Source: Bacillota bacterium
GTDB taxonomy: Bacteria; Bacillota; Clostridia; Lachnospirales; Lachnospiraceae
Reading direction: 5' to 3'
DNA: 64,000 nucleotides
Assembly (NCBI GenBank): GCA_023423045.1
Contig: JAFAGA010000047.1
Location: 1 to 64,000 of the forward strand
Shown: in pieces, positions 1 through 8,837 of the stretch
How the letters are laid out: each line of letters starts with the position of its first letter
Position numbering within the stretch: position 1 is the stretch's first letter
Notes under the pieces: model-generated
What the model was told of the DNA's origin: nothing
Seen by the model: the letters and a program-made list of their open reading frames with translations, nothing else
Databases searched by the model: none
Translations under genes and position numbers: made by a program

Positions 1-27
1 TTTAAAAATTATGGAGTACGTATCGCC

Positions 28-378
28 ATGCCTGCATCATCGAAGAGGCCTGATATGATATTTTCAAATAATGTCAAGCTGTTTGTTGGTGCGGTTCCGA
101 GACGTATGTATCAGACAGATAATAAGGTGGTTCATTGGCGCCCTCGTGTGCATATCGATTTGCACAAGTCCGTTGCCAACATCTTTCGTTCAATTCAGTG
201 GTATTCCCCTTTTCACTTTTTTATCAATGGGGGCCTGGCAATGTCTGAGCATTGCGGGGAGTTCCGTTTTAAAGAAATCTTAATCGGTAATGATGGGATT
301 GAACTTGATTTCTATGTTTTTAACAATTATTTTAGTGGTTTTGAACTGCCCGATTATTTAAAACGGCTTCATAATTAA
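28..378 (+). CDS. Hypothetical protein, possibly the C-terminal end of a longer gene
   Basis: I do not recognise this protein. The reading frame is open to the left edge of the window with no stop, so the ATG at 28 may be internal and the true start may lie outside. The visible 116 residues are soluble, rich in aromatic residues and have no signal peptide or membrane segment. The stop at 376-378 is followed 45 bases later by a strong 18-bp hairpin, which is the expected arrangement for a real gene end on this strand. No function can be assigned. Confidence 0.45.
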   Translation: MPASSKRPDMIFSNNVKLFVGAVPRRMYQTDNKVVHWRPRVHIDLHKSVANIFRSIQWYSPFHFFINGGLAMSEHCGEFRFKEILIGNDGIELDFYVFNNYFSGFELPDYLKRLHN

Positions 379-422
379 TGTTTCATAAATTAGTACTTGA
401 TTGTGATATACATTTTTATATT

Positions 423-468
423 GGAAATTAGAATGGTGTGGCCCAAGGGACACACCATTCTAATTTCC
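423..468. terminator. Perfect 18-bp hairpin between convergent genes
   Basis: The arms 423-440 and 451-468 are exact reverse complements around a 10-base loop. The hairpin lies between the + strand gene ending at 378 and the - strand permease ending at 517, so it can serve both directions. Neither side has a long T tract, so termination strength is uncertain. Confidence 0.65.
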
Positions 469-516
469 GCAATATTTTCAATATCTTCTGATTTATGTTT
501 TTATCTTTTATTAATT

Positions 517-1743
517 TTATGCATTGAACATGATCTTTTCACTATTAAAAGCCTTGGTGATTAAAAATGTGATAAATGCTGCCAGGGCTGCTACTGTAGC
601 AACTGTAGCTCCAAACTGTGCCAGGGTCAACTCACCCATCAGCAGGTTTTGAATACTTACCGCACTGTTGTAAATCGGAATGAAGAAATTGATCAGCTTG
701 CTGTCTCCGCTTCCGGCATAGGTCATTATACTTCCCAGCATGACCACGATGTATGCCGGCATCACATAGGTGTTGGCCTCCTTGGAGGTTCTCGCCAATA
801 CTGCGACTAACGCCACCACTGACACATAGAGATATACTACAACAATCATAATTACCAGCAGCATGACAATCTCCCAGGGGGTAAAGCTTAAGCCGACACC
901 CTCCAGCGCTCCGTCAGTAATACCGTTCATCAAAAGGGGCATTGCCGCGACAATGGAAACGGTATATACTGCCGCGGAGATGCTGGACAGAATCGCCAGC
1001 GATACCAATTTGCCGAATACAATTTCTCCTCTCTTAATCGGAGATACCAGCATGCTGGATAAGGTTCCACGCTCCTTCTCCCCTGTGATGGCATCTACTC
1101 CAAGGCCCATGGCCCCGGCAAAGAGCATGATATTAATGAGGAAGGGCACCATCATACCCAGTATTTTGCCGCTCTGTTTTTTCTCATCCACAATAATGGA
1201 GCTTTCCGGATCCTTATCGATATAGAAAACCTGAAGCTGCTCCAGATTCCCAAGTCGCTGTGCCAGCTCCTCCTGCTGATAGGAATTCAGCACAACTCCC
1301 ACAAAGCTTGACCTGGCTGCGGAGGAATAATCTTCTGCGGTATTATAATAAGTCTTAACCTCGGGGATTGGATCTCCCGGTGCTTGGTAGGAGCTAAGGA
1401 TATCGCTGAATCCTTCTTCAAATACCACCAGCAGGTCAACGTTGCCGTTTAAAATCTCGTCCCGGATTTCATCCGTATTTTCCGAGGCTCCCAGATATTC
1501 TATCTTTGCCTGATATCCGCTTGCAGTAATGCAATCCGCCAGATCCTCCGGCGCGTTCTGAATATATACGGAGGGGATATGCTCTTCAATATCACTCATC
1601 ATATTGCTGAGCAGGTTTCCCATGATGGAGTACATGCCGATAATCATAACCGCGGGTATAATGAAGAGGCTGAATACCATTTTCTTATCGTGGAAAACTC
1701 TTGATAATTCCTTTTTAACTATATTCCTGGTTCCGTTCATCAT
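517..1743 (-). CDS. ABC-2 type permease, NatB-like
   Basis: This is the membrane subunit of an ABC exporter of the ABC-2/NatB type. About 409 residues show one N-terminal membrane segment, a large extracytoplasmic domain (about residues 45-190) and a cluster of five to six hydrophobic helices at the C-terminal half, the standard NatB layout. The start was placed at the ATG at 1743 because AGGAGG sits 9 bases upstream; a longer reading to 1785 would overlap the ATPase gene and lacks a ribosome site. It lies 4 bases after the ATPase stop, so the two form one operon. NatAB exports sodium in Bacillus, but the substrate here is not shown by the sequence. Confidence 0.85.
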   Translation of the reverse strand: MMNGTRNIVKKELSRVFHDKKMVFSLFIIPAVMIIGMYSIMGNLLSNMMSDIEEHIPSVYIQNAPEDLADCITASGYQAKIEYLGASENTDEIRDEILNGNVDLLVVFEEGFSDILSSYQAPGDPIPEVKTYYNTAEDYSSAARSSFVGVVLNSYQQEELAQRLGNLEQLQVFYIDKDPESSIIVDEKKQSGKILGMMVPFLINIMLFAGAMGLGVDAITGEKERGTLSSMLVSPIKRGEIVFGKLVSLAILSSISAAVYTVSIVAAMPLLMNGITDGALEGVGLSFTPWEIVMLLVIMIVVVYLYVSVVALVAVLARTSKEANTYVMPAYIVVMLGSIMTYAGSGDSKLINFFIPIYNSAVSIQNLLMGELTLAQFGATVATVAALAAFITFLITKAFNSEKIMFNA

Positions 1744-1747
1744 GATA

Positions 1748-2524
1748 TTATGCCTCCTCACTGTTATGCTGTTTATAAAGTTCAAAGAAGGCGTCCTCTA
1801 ATTCCTCCGAGCCTGTCCGTGTCAAAATTTCTTCCAGAGTCCCTTCCATTACCTTTACACCGTTGATAATAATCCCGATGCGGTCGCAGAGCTTTTCCGC
1901 CTCCGACATGATATGGGTGGAGATGATAACGGTCTTTCCCTCTTCCTTTAACTGTTTCAAATAGTCGGTTACGCTCCTGGCCGTAATAATATCCAGTCCG
2001 GTGGTCGGTTCATCAAAAATCACCACCTCCGGATCATGAACCAGGCTCACCGCAATGGATGCCTTCTGCTTCATGCCGGTGGACAATTCATCTATCTTCT
2101 TATCTTCAAAATCCTTGATACCGAAATAATGAAACAATTTCTCCCTGCGCTCATGAATCGCCTTCTCATCATACCCATGCAGCCTCCCAAAGAAATTAAA
2201 CATATACTTCGGGGAGAACTGAGGATCCAGCTTAATCTCGTTGGTTAAAAAGCAGATGCTTTTTCGGACCTTTTCCGATTCCTTCACTGTGTCATAACCG
2301 CATACCTTAACCTCACCCTGTGTCGGTTTCAGCAGAGTGGCGATGGTACGAAGCGCTGTTGTCTTGCCCGCACCGTTGGGTCCCAGCAGCCCGTAGATTT
2401 CACCGGGTCTTGCTTCCAGAGACAGCTTATCCAGTGCCTTCTTCATGTTTTTCTTGGTCTTAAGCTCCAGCATCTGCTTTTTGTTCAGCTTATAGATCTT
2501 CGTCAAATCCTTTACAACAATCAT
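1748..2524 (-). CDS. ABC transporter ATP-binding protein, NatA-like
   Basis: This is the nucleotide-binding subunit that drives the adjacent ABC-2 permease. All motifs are present: Walker A GPNGAGKT at residues 48-55, the signature LSTGMKQ around 147-153, Walker B VVIFDEP at 167-173 and the H-loop histidine at 204. The length of 258 residues is slightly above the family norm because of a basic insertion (residues 14-29). The ATG at 2524 is preceded by GAGGGAG. It is the first gene of the two-gene exporter operon. NatA-type assignment rests on pairing with an ABC-2 permease that has a large outer domain. Confidence 0.9.
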   Translation of the reverse strand: MIVVKDLTKIYKLNKKQMLELKTKKNMKKALDKLSLEARPGEIYGLLGPNGAGKTTALRTIATLLKPTQGEVKVCGYDTVKESEKVRKSICFLTNEIKLDPQFSPKYMFNFFGRLHGYDEKAIHERREKLFHYFGIKDFEDKKIDELSTGMKQKASIAVSLVHDPEVVIFDEPTTGLDIITARSVTDYLKQLKEEGKTVIISTHIMSEAEKLCDRIGIIINGVKVMEGTLEEILTRTGSEELEDAFFELYKQHNSEEA

Positions 2525-2595
2525 TTGCTCCCTCGCCTTTCTTGTGAATAATATCGTTCCATATACAATAGTAATTATAATCGAATCAGATTAAT

Positions 2596-2671
2596 AAAAA
2601 AACAGGATTTTATTAAAATCACATTAAGAAATTTAACGTGCTTCAATAAAATCCTACCCATATCCTGTTTT
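2596..2671 (-). terminator. Terminator of dtd with two alternative stems
   Basis: On the minus strand the bases after the dtd stop fold with GGATTTTATT (2605-2614) pairing to AATAAAATCC (2645-2654), followed by a T run. A second, overlapping pairing joins AAAACAGGAT (2599-2608) to ATCCTGTTTT (2662-2671). The two stems share bases and cannot both form fully. Confidence 0.7.
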
Positions 2672-2675
2672 CTAT

Positions 2676-3125
2676 TTACTGTACCAGCTTTTCATCCAAT
2701 ATAATGGTAAAAGGGCCGTCATTCACCAGGGAAACCTTCATATCTCCTCCGAATTCACCTGCTTCCACCTTACCCAGGCGTCTTTTGACACTTTCCAGAA
2801 CATATTCATACAGTTCCTTTGCTTTGGCGGCTCCGGCTGCATTGATAAAGTCCGGCCGATTTCCTTTTCTGCACTCCGCATACAATGTAAATTGGGATAC
2901 CACCAGCACCTCTCCCTGAACATCCTGCAGGGACAGATTTGTTTTCCCATTCTCATCCGCAAAGATTCTAAGCTTCAAAATCTTGTCGATGTACTTGTCC
3001 GCAATCTCTCTGGAGTCCTCTTCACCTACCCCCAGTAAGATTAAAAAACCTTTACCGATAGAACCAATACACTGTCCCTCCACAGCCACACTGGCTTCTA
3101 ATACCCTTTGAATTACAACTCTCAT
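2676..3125 (-). CDS. dtd: D-aminoacyl-tRNA deacylase
   Basis: DTD hydrolyses D-amino acids, and also glycine, wrongly attached to tRNA, and acts in the cytoplasm. The 149-residue length matches the family. The N-terminal MRVVIQRV strand, the catalytic SQFTLYA motif at 77-83 and the cross-subunit Gly-Pro motif (NDGPFT at 135-140, where the usual form is NxGPVT) are all visible. The start at 3125 is supported by AAAGGAT 5 bases upstream. It is flanked by its own terminator and appears to be transcribed alone. In related genomes dtd often follows relA, which is not present here. Confidence 0.95.
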   Translation of the reverse strand: MRVVIQRVLEASVAVEGQCIGSIGKGFLILLGVGEEDSREIADKYIDKILKLRIFADENGKTNLSLQDVQGEVLVVSQFTLYAECRKGNRPDFINAAGAAKAKELYEYVLESVKRRLGKVEAGEFGGDMKVSLVNDGPFTIILDEKLVQ

Positions 3126-3249
3126 ATTTTATCCTTTCATAATGCAAGTGCATTTTACTGAATTCTTTCTTTAGACTCCCTCCTCTTTCATTATAGGCAA
3201 TATTTTTTCACATGTCCATGGGATTATTTCCAGAGAAAGGCCGGCCGCT

Positions 3250-4566
3250 TCACAGCTCGTCCGGAGAAAGCGGTTTTCCGATAAAATATCCCTGCGCCAA
3301 ATCACACCCCGCCTCCCTCAGATATTCATACTGCTCCTGCTTCTCAACTCCCTCTGCTGTAACCTTCATATTCAGCTTATGTCCCAGATAAACTATGGTA
3401 TCTATAATTGTCCTGTTTACTTTTGACGAGATGTTTATAATAAAGTTTTTATCAATTTTAATATGATCAAACAGATTATACTGAATACAATGAAACGAGT
3501 TATACCCTGTTCCGAAATCATCAATTGCCAAAGTTATCCCCAACATCGATAACGATCTGAGATTGTCATCCACAACTTGATCATATCCTATGAAGATACT
3601 CTCCGTCATCTCCAGCTCCAGATACTCCGGATAGAGCTGATACCTTCTTAAAATCCTGGATACTTTCTCCGAAAACCCCTGCTGATGCAATTGTATTGCA
3701 GACACATTCACCGATACAGTAATTTTTTTATCTCTTTGATGCCATATCTTCAATTGTCTGCAGGCCTCCTCCAATATCCATTCACCCAACGGGATAATCA
3801 ACCTTGTTTTCTCTGCTGCGGGAATAAAGTCCGCCGGAAGAATCAAGCCATATTCCGGATGCCTCCAGCGAACCAACGCTTCTGCCGCCACCACACGGTC
3901 TGTTTTCAGATCGAGCAAAGGCTGGTAGCACAGATGGAACTCATGATTAAGCAGAGAACTGTGAATTCTTCTTTTCATATCATAGGTAATTCTCCGGTTG
4001 CTCATCATCTGGTCATTGAAGTAGAGAAAACAGCTTTTGCCGCTCTCCTTTGCATAATACATTGCAATATCAGATTTATTGATCAGGGTTTTGACTTTAC
4101 AGCCGTCCAAAGGGTAGACTGAGATTCCGATACTGATGGAAGAATCGATCCTATCCCCTTGAATATCCACCGGCTCCTTCATCAGCTCCAACAGCTCGTT
4201 AGCCAGCCTGTCAATGTCCTCTCTGTCGGAAACCTTTGATAAGAAGACCGCGAATTCATCACCGCCGATACGGCACAGTACCGCCCTGTTCCTGGTGCAG
4301 GCCTTAAGCTTTCCTGCCATTCTTTTCAGGAAGAGATCCCCCTTCTCATGCCCGTAGATGTCATTTATCGTTTTGAAGTCATCCACATCAAAGAAAAAAA
4401 CAGCAAGCAGCTCCTTCCTTTGCCTTGCTTCCCCGATCGCTTCTTTTAACTTATCCATAAATGTTGTTCTCAGATACACACCGGTCAGCCTGTCAAAATA
4501 GGCCAGCCTCTCCAGCTTTCGCTCCGCCAGCTTTCGTTCCGAGATATCCGTATGAGAGCCTGCCAT
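3250..4566 (-). pseudogene. GGDEF-EAL part of a split c-di-GMP turnover protein
   Basis: This part encodes a diguanylate cyclase domain with GGDEF at residues 101-105, then an EAL phosphodiesterase domain with EAL at 229-231. Both look intact, so an active product is possible if translation restarts at the ATG at 4566, but no good ribosome site precedes it. The frame continues upstream without a shift into a PAS domain, separated only by the TAG at 4618-4620. The last PAS strand, the usual GSHTDISERK linker, is on this side of the stop. I therefore read this as the 3' part of one PAS-GGDEF-EAL gene broken by a nonsense codon. The C-terminus appears complete, ending shortly after the EAL core. 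Confidence 0.8.
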
Positions 4567-4617
4567 ACGTATTGCTCTGCCCTGTTCGTCCCACAGTATT
4601 TTCCCTCTGCTGGAAAT

Positions 4618-5007
4618 CTATTTATATTTCCTGTTTTTAAATTTCATCCGGTATTCGCATTGATATAACTCCTGCTTGTTATCCAGGCATGCATGAAAGT
4701 TATTCATAACCCGGTCAGCATCCTCATGGTGAATCAGGCTCCTCCATTTGTCCTTATATGAAGCAATCTCCGGCTTCTCAAAGCCCAGAAGATTGCTCCA
4801 TTCTCTTGACATTTGAACCATATCATGGATTAAATCCCAGTCCCACAGCCCTCCGCTCGCTCCTTCCGCAACCAGCTTATACCTCTCTGTTTCATTCGGG
4901 CTGCCCTCTGCGATGAAAGCCTGTCCTTCCTTTCGTCCGTCCATCCGATCATACCCCCGTAACAAAATCCTATGCAATTCAGGTCCATTACCTCCGGCGG
5001 CAGCCAT
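4618..5007 (-). pseudogene. PAS domain fragment, 5' part of the split GGDEF-EAL gene
   Basis: The fragment carries a PAS_3-type sensor domain (about residues 42-129) beginning near ERYKLVAEG and ending abruptly at KNRKYK before the TAG at 4618-4620. In this PAS type the next residue is normally tryptophan (RKYKW-I), and TGG to TAG is a single base change. The N-terminus is uncertain: the ATG at 5007 has no ribosome site, and a different frame opens at 5057 and runs to 4830, so the 5' end may also be damaged. Upstream reading is blocked by TGA near 5055. Confidence 0.6.
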
Positions 5008-5205
5008 GGACCGCCGCCAGAGGTAAATATGTCCCGGATTGACAATTCATCCGTCAATCCCGCATTTCTTGAAAGTATTTTTATCTGTATGTCTATTCTA
5101 TTGCTTTTAATTTGCTTGTAGAAGTTTGTTCACATCAAGAACAAAAATCAAATTGTCCCCTGTCTTAAGAATATAGGACAAAAAATTTGCGATTGCCTGA
5201 AGCTC

Positions 5206-6774
5206 TTGCTTTCCGCTCTTGGAATTAGCAGCAATCGCTTAGCGAAGGTTATTAATGTTGATAGCTCATTAGTCAACCGTTGGATTAACGGAAAGAGAAT
5301 TCCCTCCTATCATACCGATTATATTGACAAAATCGCTGAATTCATGGCAAAAAACATATATAACACCTATCAAAGACAGCGTATTAACAGTATCATTGCT
5401 GATATATGCGGTATCAATCATGATGTATTGGATATCAGGGATCAGATTAAGTTTATGCTGTCTGAGGCACAGGGCTATTCCATTGAATGTCAGCAAAAAG
5501 AACAAGATGAGTATATAAATAAGCCGACAGTAAGGGGGGGCGTAGGTAAAAAGGCCTCAGCAGTTCATGGGGATCCCTCTTCATTTAGAAAGAGCCTCCT
5601 CACTCTGTCCGCCAATGACAGAATTCTGGTGGGTACAAAAAGTATGGCACAGGCAACCCTGTCCATTCTGGAAACAGCCGCTGCCAATGAGCCCGGCCCG
5701 GATAATTCCATCTATATTGCCTATGATAATTACTATAATCTGGACAATTATGGCGAAAGTACGGTAAAAATCTGGATCAATACCCTGCTCCGGGCTCTGG
5801 ATAACGGATGGAAGCTCATGATGCTGATCCGCTTTGCTCCTGATACCGACCGCACAATGAAATTTATAAATTTTATTAAGCCGCTGGTCAGGAACAGTCA
5901 AATCAATCTGTATTATATTAAAAAATACGACAGCTATGTGATGGGTGAGGAATTGCTGATTGTACCGGGAATAGGCGCGCTGATATGCTTTTGCGGCAAC
6001 CCCCATGCTTCTGAGAATCATGCCTTCTACCTGACCACTCCGGCGGCAATAAGCATATATTTATCCCATCTCAAATTGCTCATGGAAAGGACCTCTCGTT
6101 CACTAATAAAACGGCATGAGGGGAATCTCAGCTACAGCCATGTTCTCATGAAAACGGAGGAAGCGGCCGGCAACCGTTTTCTTTACCGGTATTGCTTTGG
6201 TATGCTGACCATTCCTGAGGATTTATATCTTAAGCTGCTGAGAAAAAGAAATTTATCCGAGCAGGAAACTCAGAAATCCACCGAGCTGTATTATACCAGG
6301 CGCAAAGCCTTTTTATTTCATATACAGCGGTATCAATACCGGGACATCTATGTATCCAGCTGTATTAAGGATCTAATCAAGGACCGTCAGATATATTTTT
6401 ACAGCTATGACGGGGTAGAGCTTATGAATGTGGAGGCAGCGGATATTATTAATCATCTGAGCCATATTATTCTGCTGCTGGAGACCTACGATAATTATAA
6501 TATTGCCTTCCACAAATACGATCCGGACAGCAGTATCTGCAGCAAGAATATCTACTGCCTGATTAAGGAACGGCAATCCGTATTATTCGAAATAATCAGT
6601 ACCAAAAGCGATTCACCGGATATACGGATTACCACCGATGAACCCATGCTGGTCAGCGGTTTCTATGAATATCTGAATAATATATGGGATCACATTCCTC
6701 CGGTCAATAAGAATAAGCATGATGTTATCAGCTGGATCAGCAATGAAATAAAGGCACTGCAGAATGACATCTGA
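5206..6774 (+). CDS. HTH-domain regulator of unknown target
   Basis: The first about 50 residues form a Cro/CI-like helix-turn-helix (LGISSNRLAKVINVDSSLVN, then RWINGKR). The remaining about 450 residues are soluble and match no domain I recognise; from memory, proteins of this architecture are common in Lachnospiraceae. The start is uncertain. The listed start is a TTG at 5206, the frame is open back to a TAG at 5119, and no ATG or GTG lies between. An AGGA at 5175-5178 would suit the non-standard ATT at 5185. The HTH helix pattern would be better framed by the longer version. It diverges from the split PAS gene, with about 200 bases between them. Confidence 0.75.
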   Translation: MLSALGISSNRLAKVINVDSSLVNRWINGKRIPSYHTDYIDKIAEFMAKNIYNTYQRQRINSIIADICGINHDVLDIRDQIKFMLSEAQGYSIECQQKEQDEYINKPTVRGGVGKKASAVHGDPSSFRKSLLTLSANDRILVGTKSMAQATLSILETAAANEPGPDNSIYIAYDNYYNLDNYGESTVKIWINTLLRALDNGWKLMMLIRFAPDTDRTMKFINFIKPLVRNSQINLYYIKKYDSYVMGEELLIVPGIGALICFCGNPHASENHAFYLTTPAAISIYLSHLKLLMERTSRSLIKRHEGNLSYSHVLMKTEEAAGNRFLYRYCFGMLTIPEDLYLKLLRKRNLSEQETQKSTELYYTRRKAFLFHIQRYQYRDIYVSSCIKDLIKDRQIYFYSYDGVELMNVEAADIINHLSHIILLLETYDNYNIAFHKYDPDSSICSKNIYCLIKERQSVLFEIISTKSDSPDIRITTDEPMLVSGFYEYLNNIWDHIPPVNKNKHDVISWISNEIKALQNDI

Positions 6775-6938
6775 TGCCGGTGCCATTGTTTCATAGAAAT
6801 ACACTTTCCAGGAAAAAGAAAAGCGAAGCAGTATCCCGCCTCGCTCATATAACAAATTAAATTCTGAAAACGACTGCCGCCCCGCTGAATAAATCTCTCC
6901 AAAAAGACGATTTCAGCATGGTCTGCGAACTTATAATA

Positions 6939-7427
6939 TCAAGTATGAATTTTTATTACGCTCCAGGCCTCCAGGAGTTTCTCATAGGTGCACGCGGCAT
7001 TGGCAGGGCTGGTGGACGGTAATTTTAATATATCTCTTCCTGTTTGCGGGAAAATGTATTTCATATAAAGCCGGTAGGAGGTGCTGCCGTTAGCGATAAT
7101 CTGTCTGATCTGAGCTTCGGCTAAAAGCCCTGACAGGTCATTGACAACCACATTCCGAATGCTGCTGTCCGAGGATCCCGCAATTTCACAGCTTTGTATC
7201 ACATCCCATACCGCAATATGATTGCGCAGCAGCAGGGCGCGCTTCTCCGGAATGGTTACCGGCAATGCCTCCTCAAACACGCCGCTAATCACCTTCCAAA
7301 ATCGATTCTGAGGATGATGATAGAAAAACATTGCCTCTCTGGACTTAACGGAAGGGAAGGATCCCAGCACCAATACCTTAGAGTCCTGATTATAGAGCGG
7401 CAAAATCGGATGCTTTACTCGTTCCAT
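6939..7427 (-). CDS. Probable DNA-deoxyinosine glycosylase (UDG superfamily, family 6)
   Basis: The protein resembles the hypoxanthine-DNA glycosylase branch of the uracil-DNA glycosylase fold, which removes deaminated adenine from DNA. Visible marks are the N-terminal LVLGSFPSVKS loop followed by a HHPQNRFWKV segment, and a C-terminal LPSTSPANA segment. The length of 162 residues is usual. The start was moved to the ATG at 7427 because AGAGGTGA sits 7 bases before it; the ATG at 7448 overlaps that ribosome site. It stands alone and is divergent from the PAP2 gene. Confidence 0.8.
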   Translation of the reverse strand: MERVKHPILPLYNQDSKVLVLGSFPSVKSREAMFFYHHPQNRFWKVISGVFEEALPVTIPEKRALLLRNHIAVWDVIQSCEIAGSSDSSIRNVVVNDLSGLLAEAQIRQIIANGSTSYRLYMKYIFPQTGRDILKLPSTSPANAACTYEKLLEAWSVIKIHT

Positions 7428-7720
7428 CCACGGCTCACCTCTTTTCATTATTCTTTCAGCACAGATCCATCATATCCGTCTCTTGGATTGTTGTCCTGCA
7501 TCAGCATTTTCTGACGACATATCTCCATTATAATTAGATTACCGGTTTCTGTCCATAATTTTTGCCTCTCCCCCAGTCCATTTTGTTCTTTCTTATTCAT
7601 ACTGTACTCCATTGTATCCGGGATATCTTTGTATGAAAACGAATGTTTGCGTTGGGATTCCGTATGTTTTTCCTTTTTAAATCATAAGATTTTCTTAAGA
7701 AAAAAGTAAATATCAGTATA
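7428..7720. other. Intergenic region between divergent genes, no gene seen
   Basis: About 290 bases between the glycosylase and the PAP2 promoter. No credible coding frame was found. The only marked structure is a 14-base palindrome, TTTTCTTAAGAAAA, at about 7690-7703, just upstream of the PAP2 promoter, which could be an operator. Confidence 0.4.
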
Positions 7721-7749
7721 TTGTTTCCTTGAACATTCTATGCTATAAT
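7721..7749 (+). promoter_or_regulatory. SigmaA-type promoter of the PAP2 gene
   Basis: TTGTTT at 7721-7726 and TATAAT at 7744-7749 are separated by 17 bases. This leaves a transcript leader of about 130 bases before the PAP2 start, which contains the candidate leader peptide at 7789-7887. Confidence 0.65.
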
Positions 7750-7788
7750 GTCCACGATGAGCAGATTAGTCCAGGAGGGGTGGGATAT

Positions 7789-7887
7789 TTGCTGTATTTA
7801 CTCAGGAACAAAGAGAAAGGGCCGAATTTATGTTACCATGATACCAGCAGCCCGTTATTTAATATAGAAAGGTTTGATTTGACATGA
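7789..7887 (+). CDS. Candidate 32-residue leader peptide coupled to the PAP2 gene
   Basis: AGGAGGGG at 7773-7780 is the strongest ribosome site in the leader but does not face the PAP2 start. It lies 8 bases before a TTG that opens a 32-codon frame. The TGA of this frame at 7885-7887 overlaps the PAP2 ATG at 7884-7886 in the form ATGA, the classic arrangement for translational coupling. The peptide has no recognisable features. PAP2 itself has only a weak ribosome site (AGAAAGG, 11 bases upstream). It could instead be chance, since the start is TTG. Confidence 0.35.
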   Translation: MLYLLRNKEKGPNLCYHDTSSPLFNIERFDLT

Positions 7888-8573
7888 GGTTTTTACAGGC
7901 ACTTAAGAATTTTATTATAAAGTATAAGCACGGATGGATTTTATCCTACTTCTTTATCTATATGGCATGGTTTACCTATCTGGAGCGAACCGTAACTACA
8001 AAGTTTAACCCTATTTACTCCCGATTTGATAAGCTCGTTCCATTTAATGAGATATTCATCATTCCCTATTTTCTGTGGTTTGCCTATATTGCTGTAACCG
8101 TGGCCTACTTTCTGCTTACTTCAAAGCAGGATTTTTATAAGATTTGTGCCTTCCTCTTCTCCGGAATGACAATCTGCCTGATTATCTACACCATATGGCC
8201 TAACGGACACTATTTGAGGGTGAATTTGGATTCCTTGGGAAGGAGCAATATCTTTATTGATATGCTGGCAGCCATTTATTCCATTGATACTGCTACCAAT
8301 GTATTCCCCAGCATCCATGTACTTAACTCCATCGGTGCCATGATTGCCATCAATAAAAGCGAAAAGCTTCACAACATTAAATGGCTGCAGTGGTCCGCTT
8401 TTGTATTAACCGTATCCATATGCCTGTCCACCGTATTCCTGAAGCAGCATTCCGTGGACGACATCTTCGGAGCCATCGTACTCAGTGCGATACTCTATGC
8501 GGCGGTATATGCGCCAAACCGGGTGAAAGATGCGGTCAAAGCAAAAAGAGAGCTGTCCAAGTATCCGAATTGA
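7884..8573 (+). CDS. PAP2-family integral membrane phosphatase or transferase
   Basis: This 229-residue protein has about six hydrophobic segments. It carries the two C-terminal PAP2 motifs: FPSIHV around residues 141-146, supplying the general acid/base histidine, and KQHSVDD around 188-194, supplying the nucleophile histidine. The first PAP2 motif (KxxxxxxRP) is not clear, as in the inositol-phosphorylceramide-synthase-like branch. It should act on lipid phosphates or phosphoalcohols at the outer face of the membrane. The TTG peptide frame upstream ends over its start codon. A strong terminator follows 48 bases after the stop, so it is monocistronic apart from that peptide. Confidence 0.8.
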   Translation: MRFLQALKNFIIKYKHGWILSYFFIYMAWFTYLERTVTTKFNPIYSRFDKLVPFNEIFIIPYFLWFAYIAVTVAYFLLTSKQDFYKICAFLFSGMTICLIIYTIWPNGHYLRVNLDSLGRSNIFIDMLAAIYSIDTATNVFPSIHVLNSIGAMIAINKSEKLHNIKWLQWSAFVLTVSICLSTVFLKQHSVDDIFGAIVLSAILYAAVYAPNRVKDAVKAKRELSKYPN

Positions 8574-8620
8574 TGAAGGATATGGCATTAAATAATTTGC
8601 AGTGATGTGTATAAAAAATG

Positions 8621-8652
8621 AAACGAGCCCTTCGAGAGCTCGTTTTATTTTT
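8621..8652 (+). terminator. Rho-independent terminator of the PAP2 gene
   Basis: AAACGAGC at 8621-8628 pairs with GCTCGTTT at 8638-8645, followed by TATTTTTT. Confidence 0.85.
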
Positions 8653-8736
8653 TACTTGATAGAGGGACAGCTAAAAAGCAACCTAATGTGCTTTCTAATC
8701 ACGAATCCGGTCCCCAAAACTTTTATCCATATACAA

Positions 8737-8789
8737 ATGAATCCTATAAAGGAAACAATTATTCCTAACTGTCTCTTTACAGGATTCAT
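8737..8789. repeat. 15-bp inverted repeat, possible terminator of the GT2 gene
   Basis: ATGAATCCTATAAAG at 8737-8751 is the reverse complement of 8775-8789 with one mismatch. It lies 49 bases past the GT2 stop on the minus strand. The flanking T content is modest. Confidence 0.5.
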
Positions 8790-8837
8790 CTAATCTCAAT
8801 CGCATACTCTTCCAACTATCTTTGTTTTAAGAAATCT

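Noticed and set aside
4830..5057. 75-codon frame at the 5' end of the split PAS gene
   Set aside because: It overlaps the PAS frame in another register and has no ribosome site. It might reflect a second frameshift in the pseudogene, but I could not show continuity.
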